NCBI RefSeq assembly: GCF_051020765.1
Contig: NC_134937.1
Span: forward strand, 11,028,947-11,092,946
Reading direction: 5' to 3'
DNA: 64,000 bases
DNA from: Lasioglossum baleicum
Taxonomy: Eukaryota; Arthropoda; Insecta; Hymenoptera; Halictidae
The notes beneath the pieces were generated by a model. It was given only the letters and a program-made list of their open reading frames with translations, had not been told where the DNA came from and ran no database searches. The translations under genes and the position numbers were made by a program. Below are positions 1-10,800 of this stretch, piece after piece. Each line of letters starts with the position of its first letter. The first letter of the stretch is position 1.

Positions 1-1117
1 AACGAAACTGCACTGCAGCAGTCGTTCAGGTATGCTGCAGTGAAACGTTCCCTTCCATCGCAGCCGCTCGAATAATCGAACTGCTCTAACGTATCGAGTA
101 CTCGGACGGCTCTATTTCAGGTCACAGCCAGCTGAAAGTAGTTAAGTCCGTTTATAGTCAGACCGCGCGCAGTAGTACACGTTCAAGACTCTGGCCGTGC
201 TCCGTTTAATCCCGTTTCGTGCAGAATACACCACGGACCTTCGCGCGGAGAATGAATTCCCCGGAAACTACTCCGGTCAAATTTATTAACTAAACCTGAT
301 CAACATTCCGACCGCCTGACAATTTTTATTATGATCTGTCCGAACAATGAAATCACAAAATTAATGAAACATCTTATTTAGCAAGACCTTGAAAAAAATG
401 TTCTCTTATTTTTATTTATTTATTTGATTATAAAATTGCCGGTTAAAATCGCAGTTCAGTGGTAACAATAGTGACCGGTAATTGCAGGAACGTTTCGAAA
501 CCGAACCTGGTCAGACCGCAAAGGGTTGATCCGCTCGGATAACGAGTCGTCTATCCTGTTCGACGAAAAAAAAAGAAAAAAAAATAGTGGGTGTAGGGGT
601 GGCTATATTTGTCTCTGGGGTTCGTAACTCGAGGCCGATCCCAAAGGACCGTATCTCGTTGCGTTCTCAATTTTTCATCGCGCGCGAAACTCGATCGCCG
701 CTCGCCTCTAATAAAGACAGCCTCGTGCTCCCGTGCACGTGATCCCGAAACAGAAGGGAAAATCGGACTTGTGCGAATGCCGGCCGATATCTCGATCGAG
801 GCCCTCGATCTCTACCGAGGGTACCTTCCGCGAGTCCTCATTACCTGCCAATTACCCGTCAAAGCGCGCCCTTTCAAATTGGATCCTGCGGCTTCCCCTT
901 TCGACGTCGACGGATTTTCAAAGATTCGACTGGGAGAGAGCGTCGTACCGTGGAAATCGCTTTTCTAATGGCCTTTGTAATAGAATGCAGCGTGCGTCGC
1001 TTATGACATTGTTCGGAAACGGTCCCCACTCCCCGCAACATGTGCCGGCATTCAAGAGTCGAAAGGGAATCAGACGGAACCGGATTATCTCTTCGATTTT
1101 CTGTAACTCGATTCTGT
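1..1117. other. non-coding stretch, no supported feature
   Basis: Mixed AT-rich and CpG-rich sequence with an A-rich run near 566-585. The open frames here are short and carry no recognisable domain or splice-bounded structure. I see no gene. Confidence 0.5.
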
Positions 1118-1460
1118 GCTAGGGTTCTGGAAAAATTCTACAATGTCCCTGGTACCGAGAGGAAATTCGAGGAAATTTTTCAGATTATTTAAATCAAAAT
1201 TGTCGGAGTGAAAAATAACACGAGCCAGAATATTGTAAATGTTCGAGAGCCATCGGGTTCTCCTCGATTCTCTGCAATTTCTCTCTGCGCTGGGTTTCTG
1301 AAAAAATTCTGATAAATCCTAAATACCAAAGACGAACTCCAATATATTTTTTCAGATATTTTGAGTTAGTACTTTGGACATAAAAAATTGCAGGCACCAA
1401 GAGAAAGTTCAAGAAATTTTGTGCTATTTTTAAAGTCAGTAGACGAAGCGCGAAAATGGG
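1118..1460. repeat. degenerate tandem duplication, ~170-bp spacing
   Basis: The words around 1118 (gctagggttctggaaaaatt) return diverged near 1288 (gctgggtttctgaaaaaatt). Each is followed by a matching stretch of ataccaaaga/gtaccgagag type and a cagattattt/cagatatttt word. A weaker third partial copy starts near 1390. Divergence is high, so this is an old duplication with approximate borders. Confidence 0.45.
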
Positions 1461-2128
1461 AGATAAACTCCGGAAATGCGCGCGGACTCCGAAGAATGCC
1501 ATAACGCGCTGGCACAGGTTGTTGCCATTCCAAAAGCGAATTCCTGATGCAGGCGGAATATAATACATATGATCGAGTAGATCGCGAAGGAAGTGGGCGG
1601 GTCTTCGATAACCACTCTCCTCGCAGCACTCGAATGTTATAGGGGAATAAATATCGAAGATTGAGCGGTAGATTTCAAAGTATAGACAATGAACTGGGCA
1701 AAGCGGCGATTGCGATAGCAAGCGATTAAGATCGAGTGTCACGGTCTCGATCTTGGGCGCGAGCGAGACCGAAGATCGAGGAGAGATCGCGGGTGCGTGG
1801 GCGATGCCTTGGGGAACGATCAAATCGATTATCGATTCCGTGGTCGGTGTGTTACGAGTTTACCAGGTGGGTTTTCGGGGCAGCTTGGTGTCGGTACTTG
1901 TGTAGCAAATACAGCAATAATATTCAGACACTTTGAAAGTGATAACATCTTTTTTAATATCGCAACATACGACTTGGATTTTTTTTTCGACAAGTTACTA
2001 TAATTAGTTTACTGCACGATGTGAGAAAGAAATTTTTAAAAAACTGCTATTGGTCTGAATTACCGGGAAAAAATTTTTATGTGGACCTATGTTGGAGATT
2101 TCAATAATACTATACAGAGTAATCAATC
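1461..2128. other. non-coding stretch, no supported feature
   Basis: CpG-rich to about 1870, then T-rich. No coding, RNA or repeat structure could be supported. Confidence 0.45.
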
Positions 2129-2528
2129 GGAGTTATCAAGGTCATCGATGTTTTTTGATACATAACTACATTTTTATTTTATTGCATCGGGTAACCGATC
2201 GAAAAATACATTCAGATCTGTATAATAACATGACCTTGACCTTGATCTGCAGGCAAAACTTTAATTTTTGAAGATCAAGGTCATTTCATGGTCATGTTGT
2301 TATACATATTCTTCGAACAGTTACCCGATGCAATAAAATAAAAATGTAGTTATGTATCAAAAAACATCGATGACCTTGATAACTCCAAAAAAATGACCTT
2401 TGGAAAAAATATTCATGCCAGATATTTGGTCCATTGACACCATGCACATTACGTAACAAATATCTTTTTCATCGCAATAACCTGAAGAGATATTTAGGTG
2501 TTCTTATTTAAACGGACCTCCTTGTATA
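2129..2528. mobile_element. foldback (palindromic) element, left end apparently lost
   Basis: The left arm starting at 2129 (ggagttatcaaggtcatcga) is repeated in reverse complement ending at 2386. Pairing continues inward through gcatcgggtaac/gttacccgatgc and a second block (tgaccttgatc/gatcaaggtca), leaving a loop of about 25 bases near 2252-2271. Each arm is about 115 bp. To the right, GATATTTAGGTG and CTCCTTGTATA (2491-2528) match the outer end of the better preserved foldback at 39294-39727, and both share a GGTCATCG core. The matching left outer end is not visible, so it is probably truncated. No protein is encoded. Whether it was mobilised by a Tc1/mariner-like transposase is inference. 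Confidence 0.7.
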
Positions 2529-4750
2529 AGTATTCTTTAAATTGTGGATATAGTCTCGCAGCGGAAACAGTTGTCAAAATCGTCATGTGATAAACTAATA
2601 GTTCTAACTTCTCAAAGTATTACAAAAGTGTTCGTCTTCGTAAAAGTGTCTGGATATTATTGCGATTGTATATACGGTTTGCATCGGGATTACAGCTCTG
2701 CGCGTGCCTTTTCCCGGGGAACGAGTGGCTCGAGCTTGAGAAGAAAGGTACTTACAAGTATAGCGCGCTCGCTACGAACACCGTCAGAACCAGCGAGTAC
2801 GGTAGACACACGTGGCAGATCCCGAGGGAACGAAGTATAAAGTTGCTAACGACCAGCAGAATCAAAGAGTCCAAGACCAGGGCTCCGAAACCCATATCAC
2901 ACTACCAGAACATGTTAAACTCGCTCGCCGAATGTCATCACTGATCCGTGGCTACGTACGCGGATCTCGCAAACCAACCGCGATTCGCCGATGTCAATTA
3001 TGATCGATTCACTCGCCACAGTGCACTCTGATGCACCGACGTTCTTAAAAATCCATCCACAGTGATCGATGCACGGAATACTCTGTGACGCAGAAATGGA
3101 AATTAAGAAAGTTCTTTTATTAATAAACATTCCGTCACAGGCTAACATTTTCGCAATTGTGTATACGGCAAAGAGCATTGCGACGAGGCTCCTGAGAAGG
3201 AAAACGAACGAAGAAAATCGCCGGACGCGATAATGCTCTCTCGCCTATTTTCCGGAAGCTGAGAATTCCCGTAATACAAAGATCCTTATCGGAAGCTGCA
3301 TTCTTCCCTCTCGCGCTGCATTTACGATACCCCCGCGATTCTTTCGCTTTCCGGTCGCGATCTCTTCGTTAACCGGACACCCGTGATTCGTTTTTCTGAC
3401 GGAAACGTCAGACTACGTCGGCTTACTCCGTCAGAGGAACGGATGCGCCCGAAATAACGGTTTTATACGTCGGCCGGGAGATGAATGGCCCATAATACCG
3501 AATGGGAAAATCGATTTTTTTTCACGCGGTTGCAGCGGTTGCTTCCGGACGAAATTTTTTCGGCGGAGAGCCTGAACATCCGGGAGCACGTAGAAAAATT
3601 TTTGTGAACATCCGCTCGCTGATTTTCGTTTTGGAAATTGTTCAAGTCATCGATCTTTTGGACTGTTTGTTGTGGTGGTAACTGATCTCTAACCGAACAG
3701 ACAGACAAACAAACAAACAAACAAGAAAGCGAGCTAATAAAAACGTGGTAAAATGTTTGAATAGCAGGCTGCTTCAGAGAAGTGATTGAATATTCCGTCC
3801 TCTTTCCAGAGAATAATTGGTTAAAATGCGGAGCATATATCTGCATACATAGTTGAAAATTTGCATTTTTCTTGCGGAATGCGTGATCGAAAAATGTTTC
3901 AAGATTCGTACCCAGCTTGTCAAGAAATTACATTCGAATCTCGAAGTCTCAAGCACGAGGACGCGGATTGGCAATTCTCTTCTAAATTGCGCAATATTAA
4001 ATATGCATTGGTTCACATCTACAATGTCTGATTAATATATTCCAGCTCCTCGGGAAACCTCAACAGCAACAAACAGTCCAAGCACTATTCACTAAATTAT
4101 TCCTCCAACGTGTCAATTTCGGCACATTTATTTATCAGCGAAGTGGCACAACAAGGTCGCGACGAGTTGTGGGAATTGTACGAAATTCGCGGCGTTTCGA
4201 GGCCGATTTCTGATTGCGCGAATTAACGTACCATCGGGCTCGATTCGCAAACGCGACAAGATGGCGAATCTGCGGCAGCTGGCGAGCTCCGGTGCGTGAA
4301 CGCACAGCCAACGAACTCGAACGCGATCCGTTCATCGATACGCGAACCGAAACAGATCTTCACCGACGGCGAACTGAAGCCGTGCATACGTCCGACCGCT
4401 AACTATCGTGTCGCCCCGAGGAGGATACCATTGGTCTGGCCGATGCTACGTCGAGGTATCTCCTCAGTGACGTACCGATATGCTATCGACATTGTTTCGA
4501 GAATCGCCGGCGTTGTTTACCTTTTACGGGGAGCCGACGCACTGTGTACAACGGTGCACGGCGTCTGCAACAGCTATGACTCATTACCACCGCGTTTGCG
4601 GTTAAATTAGTCCTGATCCAATCGGGTCTCGTTCGACTGTTACCTTAACCCATTTACTTCCCTGCTGTCTGCTACTTTGTCGTTTAGCCTCTCGAAGTAA
4701 AACTTGCTAATCTACGTGTGTGCAATTTCTACAATTCTCTATTGAGATTG
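2529..4750. other. non-coding stretch with one simple repeat
   Basis: Apart from an ACAA-type microsatellite (3696-3724) I see no feature. Short frames at 2544-3003 and 4214-4610 have no domain-like composition and no paired splice sites. Confidence 0.45.
3696..3724. repeat. (ACAG)n/(ACAA)n microsatellite
   Basis: Runs of acag followed by about five acaa units. Confidence 0.9.
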
Positions 4751-5335
4751 TTTGTCTCAATAGAAACAATCTTATGTTTGAATTTATTCCGAAGAACCCG
4801 CGAACGAAGGTTTGTCTCAATCAATCTTATATGTTCGTCTCAATAATTTTATATGTTTGTCTGAATAGAAACAATCTTATGTTTGAATCAGTCAAATCAG
4901 CTTGTCTCAATGAATCTTATATGTTTGTCTCAATAGAAACAATCTTATGCTTGAATTTATTCCGAAGAACCCGCGAACGAAGGTTTGTCTCAATCAATCT
5001 TATATGTTCGTCTCAATAATTTTATATGTTTGTCTGAATAGAAACAATCTTATGTTTGAATCAGTCAAATCAGCTTGTCTCAATGAATCTTATATGTTTG
5101 TCTCAATAGAAACAATCTTATGCTTGAATTTATTCCGAAGAACCCGCGAACGAAGGTTTGTCTCAATCAATCTTATATGTTTGTCTCAATAATTTTATAT
5201 GTTTGTCTGAATAGAAACAATCTTATGTTTGAATCAGTCAAATCAGCTTGTCTCAATGAATCTTATATGTTTGTCTCAATAGAAACAATCTTATGTTTGA
5301 ATTTATTCTGAACAACCTGCTAACGAAGCTTTTCG
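4751..5335. repeat. 173-bp tandem satellite, ~3.4 copies
   Basis: Units start with TTTGTCTCAATAGAAACAAT at 4751, 4924, 5097 and 5270, giving an exact 173-bp period; the fourth unit is partial. Copies differ at only a few sites (for example tatgtttg/tatgcttg), so the array is young or homogenised. Each unit is itself built from five variants of the 11-mer TTTGTCTCAAT with spacers of different length. The period is not divisible by 3, so the open frames in successive copies lie in different phases and are a by-product of the repeat, not a gene. Confidence 0.95.
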
Positions 5336-7118
5336 AATTTATGATAGTAATTAAGATTATTCTCGAGGGAGTTGATGCTGAGGTCACACACAGTGAACAT
5401 TTTAACGAAACCTGGCGAAGTATTATATGATTGTTTAAGAATAAGTTCGGACTCGATTGATCTTTTTCTAAAGCATCGTCTTTTTAAAAAATGCCAGGTC
5501 TGCCGGAAGATTCTGATGAGAGATCGATGGAGACTGATTGGAATGAATAAATCGAGCGCAGTGATACGACGGGAATAACGGGAGAGGAATTTCGAGCCGA
5601 AGAAAGGGGGGCACGGGCGAGCATCGACGAGGTTGGCCCGAAGGCAGCGGTTTACAATACAAACGGTTAAAAGGCTTCAGAAAGCTTGTAACCACTGAGA
5701 AGAAATACCACGGCTGAATGAAGGATCACGTTAAAAAATGGGCTTGTGGGAAAATATGCTTAGGTAACGGTGAATTAGGGTTTCACTATCGTTCATGTCT
5801 CGCCTTGGCGCGAAATTAGCACCTGCCCCGCCACGCTGGCCAATTACGACGCGACGCGACGGTGACAGCTGTTACGCGTAACGTAATTTACGGAAACGTA
5901 ACGAATCCGCGTAGACTGTTCTATTTCAATGAAATCGATGGGTAACGTTCGTTTCTCGAGGCCGGTGCGGCGCGGCGTGATCCGTGTCGTTGTCGCGTCG
6001 AAAACGGATCGTGACTGGTCGACGCGTTAGCGTCCATCACCGAAAATAATTAAAAGTGTTCGTACGCCTGTGCTCTCGAGTATTTCACCATAGTATGCTA
6101 CAGTATGAAGCGGTATTGCGACCGAAAGAGGGTGTTTAAGTGTCAATGAACGTGCCGAGACTGTCTAATGAAAATTGGGAATCCGAGAACATTAGAACTT
6201 TCGCAAACTACCGTTTAGTATAATCAGAGCGCTGCGCTCAGCCAGAACTTGCTTGTTCCAGCGGAGCTGCCGTAGGACCTCCTGGGACCACTCCGGAGGA
6301 GATCCTCTCTCTACCTTCTTTGAACCTTCCCCTGACCTCATCCTCCTTTCTTGGAACCGCCTTCCTTTGAAATAATAATATTTCGTTTTAGACACCGATA
6401 TCTCTGTCATCTATACACTGTCTACCCTATGTCATAACTGGGAAAGTAGGTTTAGATGGTTGATTAGACCGTGAACGGAGATTTGCCTAACGTATTCGTG
6501 ACACAGATCGATAACGTGTCTATACTTCGGGGTTTCGATGCTCGAATCGACTGCCTCCATTGTTCCGAACTCTCCAAACAGACATTTCTAGTCTTACAAA
6601 AATGTACTTCTCCACTTTTAATCATCCCTTTGAATGCCTACACTTTCACTACATGCTCAACAATTTTCGTCCAGTATCGCAAATCCTTGATGAAAATACA
6701 TTTGTAATTCCCAGTATCAAAAGGAAGTCATCTCGAGGAGATAAATATATACTCCCTTAAGAATCAAAGAACTTGGAAATACGGTCTCATGATCGAACCT
6801 AGCGATCCACGCGGATCCAATTTAAAGATATACGTAGTAGCTGATTTATTATACAACGAATATAGCAGCGCGCGTTTTAATTTCAGCGACGTTTTACACG
6901 CCGGCCCATTCGCCAGTGTACAACGACAAACCGGCGAACTTTTTCCGCCGAAAGTTTATGACTCGTTCATATTTATCGACCTTCCGGTTACCAAACGCTG
7001 TAACAGACTGAGAATGCTTGGTCGATCGTGCAGCCGGAGCCTCTTCGCTGCGAACACCGCCGTCATCCTATTCTTGTCTTCCATGTGCACGTGTATTCGT
7101 GGAACGAGGGACCCAAAC

Positions 7119-7121
<3 letters not shown>
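5336..7121. other. non-coding stretch, no supported feature
   Basis: Mixed composition with a CpG-rich part at about 5810-6010. No coding or repeat signal can be supported. Confidence 0.45.

Positions 7122-7161
<40 letters not shown>
7122..7161. repeat. (GA)n microsatellite
   Basis: About 20 uninterrupted GA dinucleotides. Confidence 0.97.
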
Positions 7162-7164
<3 letters not shown>

Positions 7165-7510
7165 TCGGCGGCGCGACGTATGATATTTAATCGCGACCGA
7201 TTGAACCGTACCGGCAGCAATTATTCACCAGACTCCTTCCCCAGCATCCCAGCCTCGAAATTTCCAAACGAAAAGTTCGTGAACAATTTTTGAAAAAATT
7301 TTAAGCAATACCTCGCTGAAAAAATCGAGCGAGGTCGTATCGGATTTACGACGCGCGCGTGACTTCTTCCACGTTTTCGAGATCGAGATTACAGCACGCG
7401 TTTTCGCGATGCTTCGTTATTTTATCGATTGCCCGACTGGCGAGTTCCAATCAACAATTTAGAGATCGACTCTTGTAGGCTTTTACTTTTATGGCGTGTT
7501 TCAGACTGAC

Positions 7511-7915
7511 TTCGGCGATTTTTTTATTGGCGAGGCAAACAACTTTTTGTTCCAGCAAAGTTTCGCGAGCCGTTCGGACGATGTTTCAGCAGAACCTGGG
7601 AATTTTTAGACGGAGGAAATATCAAAGTTGAACTTGCTAGAGGTGGTCGAGGCTCGGGGTCGGAAACGTGCGTTCGAGTATTTTTGGCATCTGCCTCGTG
7701 TTGATTTCGACGATTTGTTCACTGGGAAAGTAGAAGTCTTTTTTCTATGGGATTTTAGTTTACAGTTTCGACTATGTTTCAACGATGTTTAAAATTTTTC
7801 GATCGAAGAAAAATGAAGACTAAGCTGGCCACATAGGTTTAAAGTTGGGGGTGAGAAACGTCTATTTGGATATTAAGTCGACTTTGGCATTTTTTTCACT
7901 GGAACACTAGAGAAC
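7511..7915. repeat. degenerate tandem repeat, ~175-195-bp spacing, 2-3 units
   Basis: Equivalent words recur at about 7511 (ttcggcgatttttttattgg), 7706 (ttcgacgatttgttcactgg) and 7878 (tcgactttggcatttttttc). Between them gtttcagcagaacctgg matches gtttcaacgatgtttaa, and ggtcggaaacgtgc matches gggtgagaaacgtc. This is an old, heavily diverged duplication. Confidence 0.5.
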
Positions 7916-8859
7916 CTTTTAGAACAGGATTTTCTTCTCGGTTTAGGAAAATCCACAATGGACCTTCCTACAGACGCTCAAAAGGGTTCTATACAATCTC
8001 CACTCAAACTACTTCATCTGATCAAACGTCAGCCTGAAAATAAATCTATACTTTCGGAACTCTTCTTGCTGCAAATACAACGTCTAAAAATCATGATTTC
8101 TGCGTTGACTCTTCATCCTGGAAATTACAATTCGAAATTCCAGCACACATCGACCTGTCAAGTTCCAGTCAATTTCGCAGTGTTGCGCGGTAATGTATTT
8201 ACCGGGAGGACGGAATTCAATGCACGGTTTCGGTCGTACTGCATCTGAAAGTCCGCGAAAATTTCAGTTCGACGCGAACAAGCAAGAATTGCGAGAAGTT
8301 TGAACGAAGAAGTTCGATGCATATTCGAGACGCGAAGACTCAGTTTCTGTGCGATTCGCAAGAGCGAGAGGCGTGAGAATCCGGCTGGCATTCCTGCCGG
8401 AGCATGCGAGTTCGTATAAAATCGAATTGCCGAGGTCGCAGCTCGTTCCGACCACGTTTCATTAATTAAAAGTTTCATCGACGCGACGCGGCGGACAGCG
8501 CGAACGGGAAACATTAATTATCCATGGGGGGAGGCTGACACGCCCGTTCTCGCAGTCTGCACGGGGACAACTGTCAGCGGGTTTGTTTCATCTCTCTGTC
8601 GTTCGATGGGAGTCGTCCATCTTGAAGCACGCGTGCACAGTTCGATGCCAAAGACAACGCATGCAGTGTTTCGTGGCGTTCAGCGGAGAGATGGGCGGTT
8701 TAAACAATACCTCCGAGCGGAGAATATGAAACGCCAATTTTACGGTCCAACTGGATTCTGTTTCATTGAAATTAGATCTTACAAAGAGAGCGCAAGGTCG
8801 ATGAGTCTCAGATTTTATTGAAACTTTGTAAAGTTATAGATCTCATTGCGCTCTCCTTG
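7916..8859. other. non-coding stretch with a small inverted repeat
   Basis: No gene seen. Two nested inverted pairs lie next to the following element: GAGAGCGCAA (8786-8795) with TTGCGCTCTC (8846-8855), and CTTACAAAG (8779-8787) with CTTTGTAAAG (8824-8833). Confidence 0.45.
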
Positions 8860-9002
8860 TTAGTGCAAAATGAAAATTATCTATCCGGGTTGCAACAAAC
8901 CAAAGTGAAATGGAAAGGTATTTTCTAAAAATAATACAACAGAACTTTTAAATTCTTCTAACCTACTCATTTTTGTTATAAATGTATAAAGTCCACGGTC
9001 TA
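8860..9002 (-). mobile_element. short hAT-like element (TAGACTGCGG family), near full length
   Basis: The left part reads agtgcaaaatgaaaatt, like the left end of the copy at 35824 (agtgccaaataaaaatt). The right end reads tttttgttataaatgtataa followed by gtccacggtcta, the reverse complement of the family terminus. The length of ~143 bp fits the two copies with clear borders (132 and 136 bp). No flanking duplication is visible, so the borders are approximate. Strand follows the orientation of the conserved GACTGCGG end. Confidence 0.55.
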
Positions 9003-10380
9003 TACGTACTACGTTGATTAATTTTAATTATTGTATGTTGAAGGGAAGAATTATGTATTATACATCATCGTGATAAAATACTCTTTTATTCAGTCAGACG
9101 TAAAATGCAAAATATCTCGATAAAAGAAGGCGATCATTAGCGAGTTCAATTATAATTCTTCAACTCTTAATTGGCATCGCTCATTGGCTTGTATGAATGT
9201 GTAAAACACTTCAGTTGTGTAAATAAAATGCTAGAAAAATTATGAAATTGCATATTATTCAATACGGTTTGTTGGACAGTGTTTTCTGTCATTTGAGTTT
9301 GTTCGCCGTGGAACTTTTGGAAGCAGATTTTAGCGATCGGTGTGTATTATTTAAACAATACTGTGCCCATCTCTGTGCAGCGATTGGACAGGGGGCACGC
9401 AGGGTATATTCTTAACGAAACACAGTCGCAACACTCGCAGGGCACTCGACACTTACCTGTCGGAAACGTGGTTTGTCTTGATTTATGGTTTTATTCTGTT
9501 GGATTGGACTTGGGATACTATCTAAATGTTTCAGTTATTTAATCACCTTAACTCATTATCGAATCTACAATTCTAACTCTACGATTACAATATCTTCTCT
9601 GAAACGAGGAATTCATTTTCAAGTACATAGATGTTACAATTTTAAACTAAGAGATGGTATTTTTAGATTGATTAGGAACGAATCAAATAAAATTGTTGCT
9701 GTTCAAGGTATTTCAATGCCGCTCAACCGACATGGAAATTATCTTCGCAAGGATATAAACGAGTTCTTTAATCGAATCCCGATGCAACAAAGACTAAATA
9801 ATGATTGAGCGGCGCTTCAATGAATCACTATGAAATACCCGCAGCACATAATAGCGCGTCAAATCGCCGTAGCTGGGAATAGAGCTACCAGAGAAGAGGG
9901 GAATTCACGGACTCACAAATTACCTATTCAAGTAGAAACTTTATTACCTCCATCAGTGCTTTCAGTTTATTGTATTCCGTACAATCAGTTCTTACCGCGG
10001 GACTGCGGATTTTTATTTTTAAAAAATAAAAAAAGTAGTCTAATTTTAACTTGCATCTAGGTTGATCCACCATATAAATACAAAGAAGAATTAATTGCCG
10101 ATAAATCCGCCGTGAAATGGAATTTTTCCAAAAACCACATAAAAATTCGCAGTCTCTTTAGCAAAAATGCAGGGTAAGCGCTCGCAGCCCGATTTCGCAG
10201 CGATCGCAAAGCCGCATACACAAAATCGGTACACAGCAACCACCACAAAGACAATGGCATGGGGTTCGACCATCACAATAACAATTGAAAAGGGTAGAAA
10301 ACCATTTAAGACAATATTCGTCCGATCCTCCGGTCACGGTCGAATCAGATCGTTGCCATTCGCGTAACGGGGTGAACAAT
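9003..10380. other. non-coding stretch, no supported feature
   Basis: AT-rich DNA. A 107-residue open frame at 9485-9808 has no recognisable motif and no splice context, so I do not call it. Confidence 0.45.
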
Positions 10381-10800
10381 GGGCGTTGCGAGCACACGCG
10401 ACCGGTGGAGGGGGCGAGTGGGTGGGTACACCGTGGACGAATGGAAAAGCAGGTTCCGTCTCGCGTCGATCTCGATTTCCAGCGTTTCCTCGAGAATCGA
10501 GGGGCCGGAAGGCGATTCAGCCCGAGGAATGCCGGTCGGGAATTGCGAGGGGGCGGGGCTTCGGTGGCCCACGCCCCGCCCCCTCGCCGCCCACTGCTCC
10601 TCCGCCCGGAGTAATCGAGTAGTGCGTGAAAGCTTTATCGGTCCAAGGTGCAAGGCTCTTCATTCCGTTTCATTCCATTCCATCGCATCGCATTCCAAGC
10701 TCCGATCGAAAGCATCGAGGAGAGAAAGAGAGTGAGAGAGCGAGAGAGCGACGAGACCAAATATATATATATATATTCTCTCTGTCGCGCGTCTATATAT
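10381..10800 (+). promoter_or_regulatory. GC/CpG-rich block, possible promoter or first-exon region
   Basis: A sharp rise in G+C with many CpGs. It contains a GC-box palindrome (10545-10587), a CATTC-type simple tract (about 10658-10697), a purine-rich GA tract and a (TA)n run at 10763-10776. In insects with little methylation such blocks often mark promoters or 5' exons, but I could not identify a transcript. Strand is a guess based on the T-rich tract and possible exon downstream (11176-11373). Confidence 0.3.
10545..10587. promoter_or_regulatory. perfect GC-box inverted repeat
   Basis: A 15-bp perfect stem: GCGAGGGGGCGGGGC (10545-10559) pairs with GCCCCGCCCCCTCGC (10573-10587) around a 13-base loop. 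Each arm contains the GGGGCGGGG core bound by Sp1/KLF-type zinc fingers. Function is inferred. Confidence 0.6.

Noticed and set aside
4720..5311. Three similar open frames with a repeated peptide (IPKNPRTKVCLN)
   Set aside because: They are readings of the 173-bp satellite; the period is not a multiple of three, so each copy shifts phase and no continuous repeat protein results.
9485..9808. 107-codon plus open frame in AT-rich DNA
   Set aside because: The length is notable for AT-rich sequence, but the peptide matches no transposase or other family I know and has no flanking splice signals.
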